A stretch of 64,000 nucleotides of DNA from the NCBI GenBank assembly GCA_048268885.1, contig JBLWUP010000010.1:1-64000 (forward strand). Direction: 5' to 3'. Each line of letters opens with the position of its first letter. The stretch's first letter is position 1. This DNA is from Pelagibius sp048268885 (GTDB lineage: Bacteria; Pseudomonadota; Alphaproteobacteria; Kiloniellales; Kiloniellaceae). Positions 16,480-23,294 of this stretch are shown one piece after another. The notes under the pieces are model-generated. The model ran no database searches, was not told the origin of the DNA, and worked only from the letters and a program-made list of their open reading frames with translations. The position numbers and the translations under genes are program-made.

Positions 16480-18342
16480 TTACTCCGCCGCGCTGGCGGC
16501 CCGTTTGGCCTGGTGGCGCTCGCGGGCTTCGGCCTCCGCTTTCGCCTTGGCGACGGCGGCCTCGGCGGCCTGGGTCAGGTGGTACATCTCCAGTTCCTCG
16601 TCCTCGCCGTGGTCGAGCACCGGGGTCAGGGCCTCGTCCATGTAGTCCTTGGCCGCAGGGTCTTTTTCGACGCGCCGGCGCAGGCGGTGCAGCCGCCAGG
16701 CATAGAGGCCCATGCCCGCGTAGTTGCGCAGCGCGCGGGCGATGTTTTTGGGAAAGAAGATGAGCGCGTTCTCGCGCGGCAGCTCCGGGCGGCGCTCGGC
16801 GCGCACGCGGCGGCGGAAGTAGCCGCACTGCTGCGGATGCACGCGCTCGTAGCCCATGGCGCCATAGATCTGCAGCAGGTTCTGCCAGATGCGCACCGGC
16901 TTGATGCCGTCGGCGACCGCGCGGCGCATCAACGTCTCGGCGTGCTCCAGGGTGTAGTAGTGGTCCCAGGCGTCCCAGTAGGCCTGCTGCAGTTCCTCGC
17001 GCGACATCCGGGGATGTTCGAAGGTGACGCACTCCAGGTCGTACTTGTTGAGGTCCGGGTCCATCCAGACACCCCGGGTGTAGAGGTTCTTATGGTCCTC
17101 GGAGCCGGGCAGGGGCGTCAGGATGGTGATCTCCAGCACATCGACCGGGATCTCGCGCTGGATGATCTCGATGTCGCGCTTGATGGTCTCCGGCGTGTCG
17201 TTGGGCAGGCCCATGATGAAGCCGGCGTAGGTCACCACCTGCTGCGCGCGCCACTGCTGGAACATGGTGCGGTATTCGGTGATCTTGTTCTGGTTCTTCT
17301 TCATCTCCTTCAGGTTTTCCGGGTTGATGCTCTCCAACCCGATGAAGGCCTGCTTGCAGCCGGCCTTCTTGGCCTTCTCGATGAAGTTCGGGATCTTGTG
17401 CGCCAGCACGTCCACCTGGATGAGGAAGCGGATGTCGATGCCTTCGGCGCGCAGCTCGGCCATGCGGTCGAAGATGGCTTCCCAGTTTTTGTTGCGGGCG
17501 AAGTTGTCGTCGGTGATGAAGTAGTGAGTCACGCCCTGGGCGTAGTTGGCGCGGATCAGCTTTTCGATGTCGTCGGCGCTGCGGTAACGCGACTTGCGGC
17601 CCTGCACGTTGATGATGGTGCAGAAGGAGCACTGGAAGGGACAGCCGCGCCCGGCGTCGAAGCTGCTGAGCACGCCGTCGTAGCGGCGCACCAGCTTCTC
17701 CGGCAGGAAGGGTGTGACGGCGCCCTGCAGGTCCGGCAGTTGGGCCATGGTGTTGTAGACCGGCTCAAGGGTGCCGTTCAGGGCGTCGGTCAACACCCGG
17801 TCCAGGTGTTCCTCGGCCTCCCCGGCGAAGAGCGAGCAGCCCATGTCGAGGGCCTCCTGCAGGCTCTCATGGACGCCGGGCAGCATGGAGAGGCAGCCGC
17901 TGACGTGGAAGCCGCCGATGGCGACCTGCAGCCCGGCCTCGCGGAAGCGCCGCGCGATGGAAAGGGCGCGGGGGTACTGGTTCGACTGCACGCCGACCAG
18001 ACAGACGAGCCCGCCGGAGCCGGTTCCGTCCACTTCGGCCGCCTTGTGGCGGGCGATGATGTCCTTGAAGGGCAGGACGATGTTCATCTCGTCGTAGGCG
18101 TCGATCTCGATCTCGACGTCCGGCCCCAGGGCCTTGCGGGCCTCGGCATCCAGCGCCAGGCCGTAGAGCGCGGCCAGGGAGTTGGACGGGATCCAGGCCT
18201 TCCACCACTGGATGACGTAGCCGTCCTTGTCGTAGTGCGACGGCTTGATCAGGGTGACCTGGAACTTCCGGTCGGGGAAACGGCGCTTTCCTGCGGGGTC
18301 CTCGGCGCCTGTCGCGGCGCCGGTATCGGCGATACCAGACAT
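16480..18342 (-). CDS. B12-binding radical SAM protein
   Basis: A 620-aa protein. Residues about 60-185 form a Rossmann-like cobalamin-binding domain (LVGVQSNQYPRA, GGFHVSG) without the DxHxxG His motif, so any B12 would bind base-off without a protein His ligand. Cys234, Cys238 and Cys241 in GCPFQCSFC hold the 4Fe-4S cluster of the radical SAM barrel (about 225-430). The C-terminal ~180 residues are helical and charged, ending in an Ala/Lys/Glu-rich segment. Such proteins carry out methylations or rearrangements in lipid, cofactor or natural-product pathways. Nothing nearby identifies the substrate. Confidence 0.85.
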   Translation of the reverse strand: MSGIADTGAATGAEDPAGKRRFPDRKFQVTLIKPSHYDKDGYVIQWWKAWIPSNSLAALYGLALDAEARKALGPDVEIEIDAYDEMNIVLPFKDIIARHKAAEVDGTGSGGLVCLVGVQSNQYPRALSIARRFREAGLQVAIGGFHVSGCLSMLPGVHESLQEALDMGCSLFAGEAEEHLDRVLTDALNGTLEPVYNTMAQLPDLQGAVTPFLPEKLVRRYDGVLSSFDAGRGCPFQCSFCTIINVQGRKSRYRSADDIEKLIRANYAQGVTHYFITDDNFARNKNWEAIFDRMAELRAEGIDIRFLIQVDVLAHKIPNFIEKAKKAGCKQAFIGLESINPENLKEMKKNQNKITEYRTMFQQWRAQQVVTYAGFIMGLPNDTPETIKRDIEIIQREIPVDVLEITILTPLPGSEDHKNLYTRGVWMDPDLNKYDLECVTFEHPRMSREELQQAYWDAWDHYYTLEHAETLMRRAVADGIKPVRIWQNLLQIYGAMGYERVHPQQCGYFRRRVRAERRPELPRENALIFFPKNIARALRNYAGMGLYAWRLHRLRRRVEKDPAAKDYMDEALTPVLDHGEDEELEMYHLTQAAEAAVAKAKAEAEARERHQAKRAASAAE

Positions 18343-18570
18343 CGGAAGGTCCCCCCTTCACCGATGGTGTTTCGCGGCTCGTGGTGGGAAGCCTAGCACG
18401 ATTGGTTAATCGGAACCACTAGGCCGGGCGCGGCCGGCGGGGCTGGCGGGGCAGGCAGGAGCGGCCGGCCACCGCATTCCCTCCCCTTTGATCGGGGCAG
18501 GGGACGGGCTCCCCAAGCCCCAATTTCCGCGAATTTCTGCCGTTTCCGGGCCGGGCTGGCCACCTTCGGC

Positions 18571-18600
18571 TTGACAGGGCTGGGGCCGAGGCCATATATC
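18571..18600 (+). promoter_or_regulatory. Promoter of the tRNA gene
   Basis: A consensus -35 TTGACA (18571-18576) is followed after 17-18 bases by an ATATAT/TATATC -10 element (18594-18600), the one clearly AT-rich spot. Transcription would begin about 10 bases before the tRNA. Confidence 0.75.
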
Positions 18601-18615
18601 CCCGCCACACCCTAT

Positions 18616-18692
18616 GGCGGGGTAGCTCAGCTGGTTAGAGCAGCGGAATCATAATCCGCGTGTCGGGGGTTCAAGTCCCTCTCCCGCTACCA
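18616..18692 (+). tRNA. tRNA-Met (anticodon CAT)
   Basis: A 77-nt tRNA with CCA encoded. Acceptor 18616-18622 pairs with TCCCGCT before the discriminator A (G1 and G7 make G-U pairs). The D arm has AGCTCAGCTGGTTAGAGC. Anticodon stem GCGGA/TCCGC encloses the loop ATCATAA (anticodon CAT), and the T arm has GGGGG-TTCAAGT-CCCTC. The GGTTAGAGC D arm and overall form suggest elongator Met rather than initiator. A lysidine-modified tRNA-Ile (CAT) cannot be excluded from sequence alone. Its 3' half is repeated at 20264. Confidence 0.9.
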
Positions 18693-18712
18693 ATGAAAAC
18701 AAGGCCTTGGCG
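18648..18712. repeat. Direct repeat, left copy (attL-like), inside the tRNA 3' half
   Basis: These 65 bases run from the anticodon loop through the CCA end and 20 bases beyond. They match 20264-20328 at 64 of 65 positions; the single difference is C at 18657 against T at 20273. Matching breaks off abruptly on both sides. A tRNA 3' half repeated downstream is the classical mark left by site-specific integration at a tRNA gene. Confidence 0.8.
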
Positions 18713-18734
18713 CGACAGCGGCAAGGCCTTTTTC
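18701..18734. terminator. Bidirectional terminator after the tRNA gene
   Basis: AAGGCCTTG (18701-18709) pairs perfectly with CAAGGCCTT (18722-18730), followed on the plus strand by TTTTTC and on the minus strand by TTTTC. It can end both the tRNA transcript and the converging crp/fnr-type gene. Confidence 0.85.
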
Positions 18735-18808
18735 GTTCCGCGCCCAGGGTTCCGGCGTGCGGCCGGCGGGCTGTCGGTGGCGGTGGAGCCGCATGCCGCC
18801 GTTCGCCA

Positions 18809-19495
18809 TCAGGATTTGCCGGCGGCCCAGTCCTCCAGGACATCGGGATTGAGCACATCGATGCGGGCGCGCCCGAGGCGGATGGCGCCGGCGCTTTCCA
18901 GGGCCTTGAGCGCGCGTTGCACGACCTCCCGCACGCTGCCGGTGAGCGCGGCCAACTCCTGCTGGGTGATGTGCGCGCAGGCGTGCGGGACGCCTTCCAC
19001 CAAAGGCTGCTCCCCGGCCGCGCAGGCGCGGATCAGGCCGGCGACGCGGGCCGTGACATCCCGGAACGCCAGGCTCTCCACCATCAGCGTCATGGTTCGC
19101 AGGCGTGATGCGAGTACCCGCAGTGCGGCGGCGGCGATGACCGGGTGACGTTCCATCAGCGTGTGCATCGCGGCGCCCGGGACGAGGGCGATGGCACCGT
19201 CTTCGAGGGCCTCGACGTTGGCCGGATTGGCGCCGCCGTCGAACACGGGCACATCGTTGAAGGTGCGCCCGGGGCCGAGGATCAGGAGGACCTGCTCGCG
19301 CCCCTCGGCCGAGACCTTCACTACCTTCACCCGGCCTTCGATCACTACATAGAGGCCGCGGCAGGTCTCGCCCTCGGTGACGATATGCTCGCCGGCCCGG
19401 ACAGCGCGAAGCTGTGCGGCGGCGGCGACCTCGGCCAGGGCGGCATCGTCGCAAGCGCTGAAATAAGGTACTTGCGAAAGACTCTCGATAAGCAT
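18809..19495 (-). CDS. Crp/Fnr-family transcriptional regulator
   Basis: 228 aa from the ATG at 19495, preceded by GGAGCTCCGG. Residues about 10-120 are a cyclic-nucleotide-binding-like beta-roll (ITEGE-type turn, LYVVIEGRVKVVKVSAEG). The C-terminal winged helix has ITQQELAALTGSVREVVQRALKALE. The N-terminus lacks the Fnr cysteine cluster (only isolated Cys residues), so an oxygen-sensing 4Fe-4S role is unlikely. It is one of two genes in the tRNA-bounded islet and is transcribed away from the DUF6448-like gene, with a palindromic operator candidate between. Confidence 0.9.
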   Translation of the reverse strand: MLIESLSQVPYFSACDDAALAEVAAAAQLRAVRAGEHIVTEGETCRGLYVVIEGRVKVVKVSAEGREQVLLILGPGRTFNDVPVFDGGANPANVEALEDGAIALVPGAAMHTLMERHPVIAAAALRVLASRLRTMTLMVESLAFRDVTARVAGLIRACAAGEQPLVEGVPHACAHITQQELAALTGSVREVVQRALKALESAGAIRLGRARIDVLNPDVLEDWAAGKS

Positions 19496-19529
19496 CCCGG
19501 AGCTCCGAAGGCGGAAAAATCGCAGGCTG

Positions 19530-19545
19530 TGCGACTTAGGTCGCA
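19530..19545. promoter_or_regulatory. Candidate Crp/Fnr-type operator
   Basis: TGCGAC-TTAG-GTCGCA is a perfect 6-bp inverted repeat with a 4-base centre, the geometry used by Crp/Fnr dimers. It lies in the 121-bp divergent spacer between the regulator and the periplasmic protein. Autoregulation and control of the neighbour are inferred. Confidence 0.5.
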
Positions 19546-19616
19546 GACGCCCGGCCTCCCTCGCGCCATTGTCGCGCATGAGCTGCTTGAAGACCACAGC
19601 CGCATGGAGAGAGATC

Positions 19617-20225
19617 ATGAAGAGGAAACTGTACGCTTTGGCCCTGTTTTGGGGGCTGCTGCTGATGCCGTTGAGCGCCCAGGCCCACTGCGACACGGTG
19701 GACGGACCCGTCGCCACCACCGCGCTCGGCGCCTTGGAGTCGGGCAACGTAAACGCCGTGTTGCCCTACGTCCCCGCCGCTGCCGAAAGCGAAGTCATCG
19801 CGGCCTTCGAGGAAGCCCGCAGGGTCCGCGTCAAGGACGTTGAGGCCCGGCATCTGGCCGACCGCTATTTCCAGGAGACCGTGGTTCGACTGCACAGACA
19901 AGGCGAGGGCGCGCCTTACACCGGACTGAAGCCGGCGGGCCAGGATTTCGGCCCGGTGATTCCGGCGGCGGAACGTGCCCTGGAGAGTGGCAATGCCGAT
20001 GCACTGGTGGAATTGCTGGCAGGCGCAGTCGAGCACCAGGTCTCGGAGCGGCTCCAGCAGAGTCTGGCGGCGTCGGACCTGCCGCGGGAACCTGCGAGCC
20101 ATGAAGAGGTCGCAGCGGCCCGCGAGAGGGTGGAGGCGGAACTCGGCTTCGTCCTCTACGCCGAAGGGGCGCATCAGGCGATCGAGGGGCAGGCCGCCCA
20201 TGCGGAAGGCGGCCACGCGGACTGA
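19617..20225 (+). CDS. DUF6448-like periplasmic protein
   Basis: 202 aa from the ATG at 19617 (GGAGAGAG upstream). A signal peptide (residues 1-23, ending SAQA) precedes HCDTVDGPVA, which would put His and Cys at the mature N-terminus. The rest is helical with two similar halves around ALESGN (ALESGNVNAVLPYV, ALESGNADALVELL), suggesting an internal duplication. The RYFQETVVRLHRQGEGAPYTGLKPAG segment, ending near residue 110, is the best conserved part. The C-terminus is His/Ala/Glu-rich. Family resemblance to DUF6448 is from memory; function unknown. Second gene of the tRNA islet. Confidence 0.75.
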   Translation: MKRKLYALALFWGLLLMPLSAQAHCDTVDGPVATTALGALESGNVNAVLPYVPAAAESEVIAAFEEARRVRVKDVEARHLADRYFQETVVRLHRQGEGAPYTGLKPAGQDFGPVIPAAERALESGNADALVELLAGAVEHQVSERLQQSLAASDLPREPASHEEVAAARERVEAELGFVLYAEGAHQAIEGQAAHAEGGHAD

Positions 20226-20263
20226 AGCGCAGGGCGGACGCAGGCTTGGAGAACCGTGCGGGT

Positions 20264-20328
20264 ATCATAATCTGCGTGTCGGGGGTTCAAGTCCCTCTCC
20301 CGCTACCAATGAAAACAAGGCCTTGGCG
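20264..20328. repeat. Direct repeat, right copy (attR-like): tRNA-Met 3' fragment
   Basis: This is the second copy of the 65-bp sequence at 18648-18712. It contains the anticodon loop, variable loop, T arm and CCA end but no D arm or 5' acceptor strand, so it is not a tRNA gene. The sequence upstream of it shows no trace of the missing tRNA half, which argues against simple decay of a duplicated tRNA. Confidence 0.8.
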
Positions 20329-20349
20329 TTCTGGCGCCGGGGCCTTGTT
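20310..20349 (-). terminator. Terminator of the CHAT operon, built partly from the repeat
   Basis: AACAAGGCC (20314-20322) pairs with GGCCTTGTT (20341-20349), 9 bp. On the minus strand the hairpin is followed by TTTTCATT. It lies 27 bp beyond the stop of the 432-aa protein gene. Its distal arm and T-run come from the tRNA-derived direct repeat. Confidence 0.75.
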
Positions 20350-20375
20350 GGCGTTTGGAGCCCTTCGAGCCGGGC

Positions 20376-21674
20376 TTAGCGGGAGTAGGTGTCCATGAGG
20401 TCGGCGATCAGGGCGTCGTAGAGCTGGCCCGAGGTGCCGGGAGTGCCCGGCTGTAGCCGGCGGACCGCGGCGAGTTGGGCGTCCAGGCCGGCGTCGGGGT
20501 CGCTCGGCCCCTCCGGCTGGCGATCGAGCTGCAAGACGGCGGCACCCTGATCCGCCAGGTCGCGCAGCAGGCGCGAGGCATCGCGGCTTCCCGGCGATTG
20601 ATCGGCGACATAGGCGGCCTTCTGCAGCATCGGCGCCATCCCGAGCCCGTCGCCAAGGTCCCTGGCGCCGCGGGTGACCTTGCCTTTCTTGCCGCCGCCG
20701 ATCATCTCGCCGTAGCGCTCGATCTCGGCCTCCATCTTCAGCTTGTAGAGCGCGAGCGCCGCCGTCTTGTCGCGCTGGGTGAGGTCCGGAGACTGGACGA
20801 TCGACTTTCCCAGCTCGGGCAGCAGGAAGAGCTCGGCCTTCTCGACCTGGCCCTCCCAGATGAGGCGCTGCATGGTCTTCCAGGTGGCGGTGAACTCGAG
20901 GTCGGCGAAATGCCCGCGCTCGCTGCTGTGCTCGATGGCCAGCAGGCAGTGGTCGTCCTCGCAAGGCGCCAGTGCCTGCCGGTCGCGCCCCAGCTTCAGG
21001 ATGGAGTTGTCGACCCACAGCAAGTTTTCATTCATTTCTCGGGCAGGCTTGTTGACGAAGGCGAGATAGCCGCTCTGCAGCCGGTTGCGCGACGTGGAGC
21101 GAGGATCGAGCTCGTCGCGGCGCCCGAAGCGGAACTCCACCTCCTTCATGTCGAAAATCCGGTAGACGCCGTTGCGCACGACCTCGGCGACCTTGAGGAA
21201 GGAGGAAAGCTGGCCCTGCCCGCTGAGCGTGGCGAGCTCGCCCACGGTATCGAAGAGCCCGCGCGACATGTCGTTGGCCGTTGCGCTGAACAGGCCGACG
21301 AAGACGCCGACGCTGCTGCCGAGATAGGGCAGGGGACCGGCGACCGTGACGTTGAGCGGTTCGATCGAACCGCTGCCCAAAGGCGAGTCGATGACCTTCT
21401 TCACGAGATCGTTGCCGACCACGAAGGGCAGGCTGCGCTGGGCGCCGTCGAAGACGACATCGGTAACGACGACGCTGAAAGGGATGAACTCCCGCCACAG
21501 CACTCTGGCGTTGCGCAGGTACATGGAGGAAAGCCGCAGGGTCAGATAGCTTTCTTCGGGCTCAAAGGCGGATTCTTCGTGGCCGTCGTGCAGGACTTGC
21601 GCGGCCGGCACACGGCCGTGGAAGCTCGGCACGGCCTGACGCTTGAACAAGGCATCCAAGATTCCGTTGGCCAT
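20376..21674 (-). CDS. Unrecognised 432-aa protein encoded with a CHAT protease
   Basis: I recognise no family. Residues about 40-130 are beta-rich (YLTLRLSSMYLRNARVLW, FIPFSVVVTDVVFDG, LPFVVG). A Gly/Ser-rich stretch follows at 114-155, then an alpha/beta region to about 320. A Gly/Lys/Arg-rich linker (326-345) separates this from a more hydrophilic helical end. No signal peptide or clear membrane helix. It starts 11 bp after the CHAT gene stop, so coupled expression is likely. Possible roles, all inferred, are a protease substrate or effector released by cleavage in the basic linker, or an adaptor. Confidence 0.7.
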   Translation of the reverse strand: MANGILDALFKRQAVPSFHGRVPAAQVLHDGHEESAFEPEESYLTLRLSSMYLRNARVLWREFIPFSVVVTDVVFDGAQRSLPFVVGNDLVKKVIDSPLGSGSIEPLNVTVAGPLPYLGSSVGVFVGLFSATANDMSRGLFDTVGELATLSGQGQLSSFLKVAEVVRNGVYRIFDMKEVEFRFGRRDELDPRSTSRNRLQSGYLAFVNKPAREMNENLLWVDNSILKLGRDRQALAPCEDDHCLLAIEHSSERGHFADLEFTATWKTMQRLIWEGQVEKAELFLLPELGKSIVQSPDLTQRDKTAALALYKLKMEAEIERYGEMIGGGKKGKVTRGARDLGDGLGMAPMLQKAAYVADQSPGSRDASRLLRDLADQGAAVLQLDRQPEGPSDPDAGLDAQLAAVRRLQPGTPGTSGQLYDALIADLMDTYSR

Positions 21675-21685
21675 GACTGCTCCGG

Positions 21686-23269
21686 CTAGTTCTGAACCTG
21701 GTGGATCATCGTCGAGGCCGCCCAGATGCGGTTCTCCTGACAGCGGGCGTTCATTGCCCGGCGCGCGCAGAGGAAGGCCTGCTCCGGAACCGGGTGGTCG
21801 TAGAGCAGCTCGCCGTAAAAGGCTTCGGCATGCTCGGCGGCGAGGTCATCTTCCACGTCCCAGCGGAAGCCGATGACCGTGGGCACGCCTTCGCGCGCCA
21901 GTTCGAAGGCCACTTCGGAGTCGGAACTGCGGCAACTGCTGAGATAGGCGAGCCGCGTGTCCGCCTTGTCCAGCCACTGGGCGAACTGGCGGATGCGGAC
22001 GACCTTCGGATATTCGCCGGGGAAAATCAGGCCGCCTGGATCGTTCTTCGACTCCGCGTCGAAGAACGAATGGCCGGCGAAATGCACGATGTGGAAGGCC
22101 GTGGGAATCTCGGGGTCCTCGGTCTGTCCGGTAAGATATTTCATGACGGTGACCTCGAAGTCCTCCGCCTGGCCTTCGGGCCGAACGATGCAGATCTGCC
22201 CGATCGGCACCTTCGGCGCCTTGCCGTTGGCGGCGTCGCGGATGTTCTCGAAAAAAGTACGCTCGCGCTGGATGTTGTGCAGCTTCTCGAAACCGCGCTT
22301 CAACGCCGGCACCAGGCCGCTGACATCCGATTCGATGAACAGAATGTTGATCGGCTCCGTGGGCGCTTGGCCCTCCTGGAACAGAGGAATGCGGTACTGG
22401 TTGGCATCGACCTTCCGGGTGACCGGTGCCCGCAGCATGAGGAAGCCGCCCTCATCCTCATACAGTGCCTCGCAGGCCACGTCGTAGGTGTGGCGGGACA
22501 CCGAGAAGCGGATAAAGAGGTTGTCGAGGTCGTTTTCCGGACTCTGGATGCGGTAGAAGTCCTTGAAGAACTCGGGGCTGCGCCCCAACTCGTCGATCAG
22601 GCGGCGGCCGATCCCCTTCATGGTGCTTTCCCAGCCCTGATCCATAGTGCGCAGAGTCCGGCTCTCGTCGCAGAGTTCTTCCAGGATGTTCCAGCGGACC
22701 GAGAGGGTCTTGGGCGGGGAGTTGACCATCGCGTTGGAGGTCCGGTAGCGGAAGTGATACTCCTGGCGCACCTGGTCGGCGATGTTGATCTCGATCTCCG
22801 CCTGGTACTCGGGCGCAGTGTTGGAGCGCTCGCCGGCACGTTTCGGCCCGAGCGCCTGGAGCCGGCCGATCGCGACCGCCACCGCCTCATCCAGGTTGCC
22901 CCTCTTTACCACGAGCTCGCAGTTGTGCAGCCGCTGGGTCTCCTGCAGCAGTTCGCCGAAGCTGCCGGATGAGACGTCGCCGGCCAGCAGAATGCTCGGC
23001 AGCGGGACTTCCCGCTCCTTGAGTTCGCGCAGAATTTCGAGCCCGACCGAAGTGTCGTGAGGCGCGGGAGACTGGCGGTCGTGGTAGATGTCGTTGTCGA
23101 TGATCAGGAGGTCGTAGTTTTCCCAGCGGACCACCGACAGCTTCTTCTGTAAGCTCTTGGCGTTGTTCACGAGCGTCGGATCGAAGTCCTCCGCGGCGTC
23201 CTCGAGATACTGAAACATCAGGTCGCCGATGTCCGGATCGGACGTCGCCAGCAGGATGCGCTTCAACAT
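21686..23269 (-). CDS. Receiver-like domain fused to CHAT (caspase/separase-like) protease
   Basis: 527 aa from the ATG at 23269, which has GGGAGAGG just upstream; a start at 23338 would overlap the preceding gene. Residues 1-135 look like a response-regulator receiver: acidic D11/D13, D58 in LLIIDND at the phosphoacceptor position and K122. The usual Thr/Ser in strand 4 is Ala96. Residues 155-300 are an unassigned middle domain. The CHAT domain fills about 305-527: His400 in IVHFAGHS and Cys446 in YLSSCRSSD form the expected His-Cys dyad, followed by TVIGFRWDVEDDLAAEHAEAFY. The protease looks intact. Substrate unknown; the adjacent 432-aa protein is a candidate. Confidence 0.85.
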   Translation of the reverse strand: MLKRILLATSDPDIGDLMFQYLEDAAEDFDPTLVNNAKSLQKKLSVVRWENYDLLIIDNDIYHDRQSPAPHDTSVGLEILRELKEREVPLPSILLAGDVSSGSFGELLQETQRLHNCELVVKRGNLDEAVAVAIGRLQALGPKRAGERSNTAPEYQAEIEINIADQVRQEYHFRYRTSNAMVNSPPKTLSVRWNILEELCDESRTLRTMDQGWESTMKGIGRRLIDELGRSPEFFKDFYRIQSPENDLDNLFIRFSVSRHTYDVACEALYEDEGGFLMLRAPVTRKVDANQYRIPLFQEGQAPTEPINILFIESDVSGLVPALKRGFEKLHNIQRERTFFENIRDAANGKAPKVPIGQICIVRPEGQAEDFEVTVMKYLTGQTEDPEIPTAFHIVHFAGHSFFDAESKNDPGGLIFPGEYPKVVRIRQFAQWLDKADTRLAYLSSCRSSDSEVAFELAREGVPTVIGFRWDVEDDLAAEHAEAFYGELLYDHPVPEQAFLCARRAMNARCQENRIWAASTMIHQVQN

Positions 23270-23294
23270 GATCCTCTCCCGTTCTTCGACACCC

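Noticed and set aside
18693..20263. Complete integrative element or prophage in the tRNA islet
   Set aside because: No integrase, recombination directionality factor or phage gene lies between the repeats; only two ordinary genes.
20264..20310. Second tRNA-Met gene
   Set aside because: Only the anticodon loop to CCA end is present. The D arm and 5' acceptor strand are missing, so it is a fragment.
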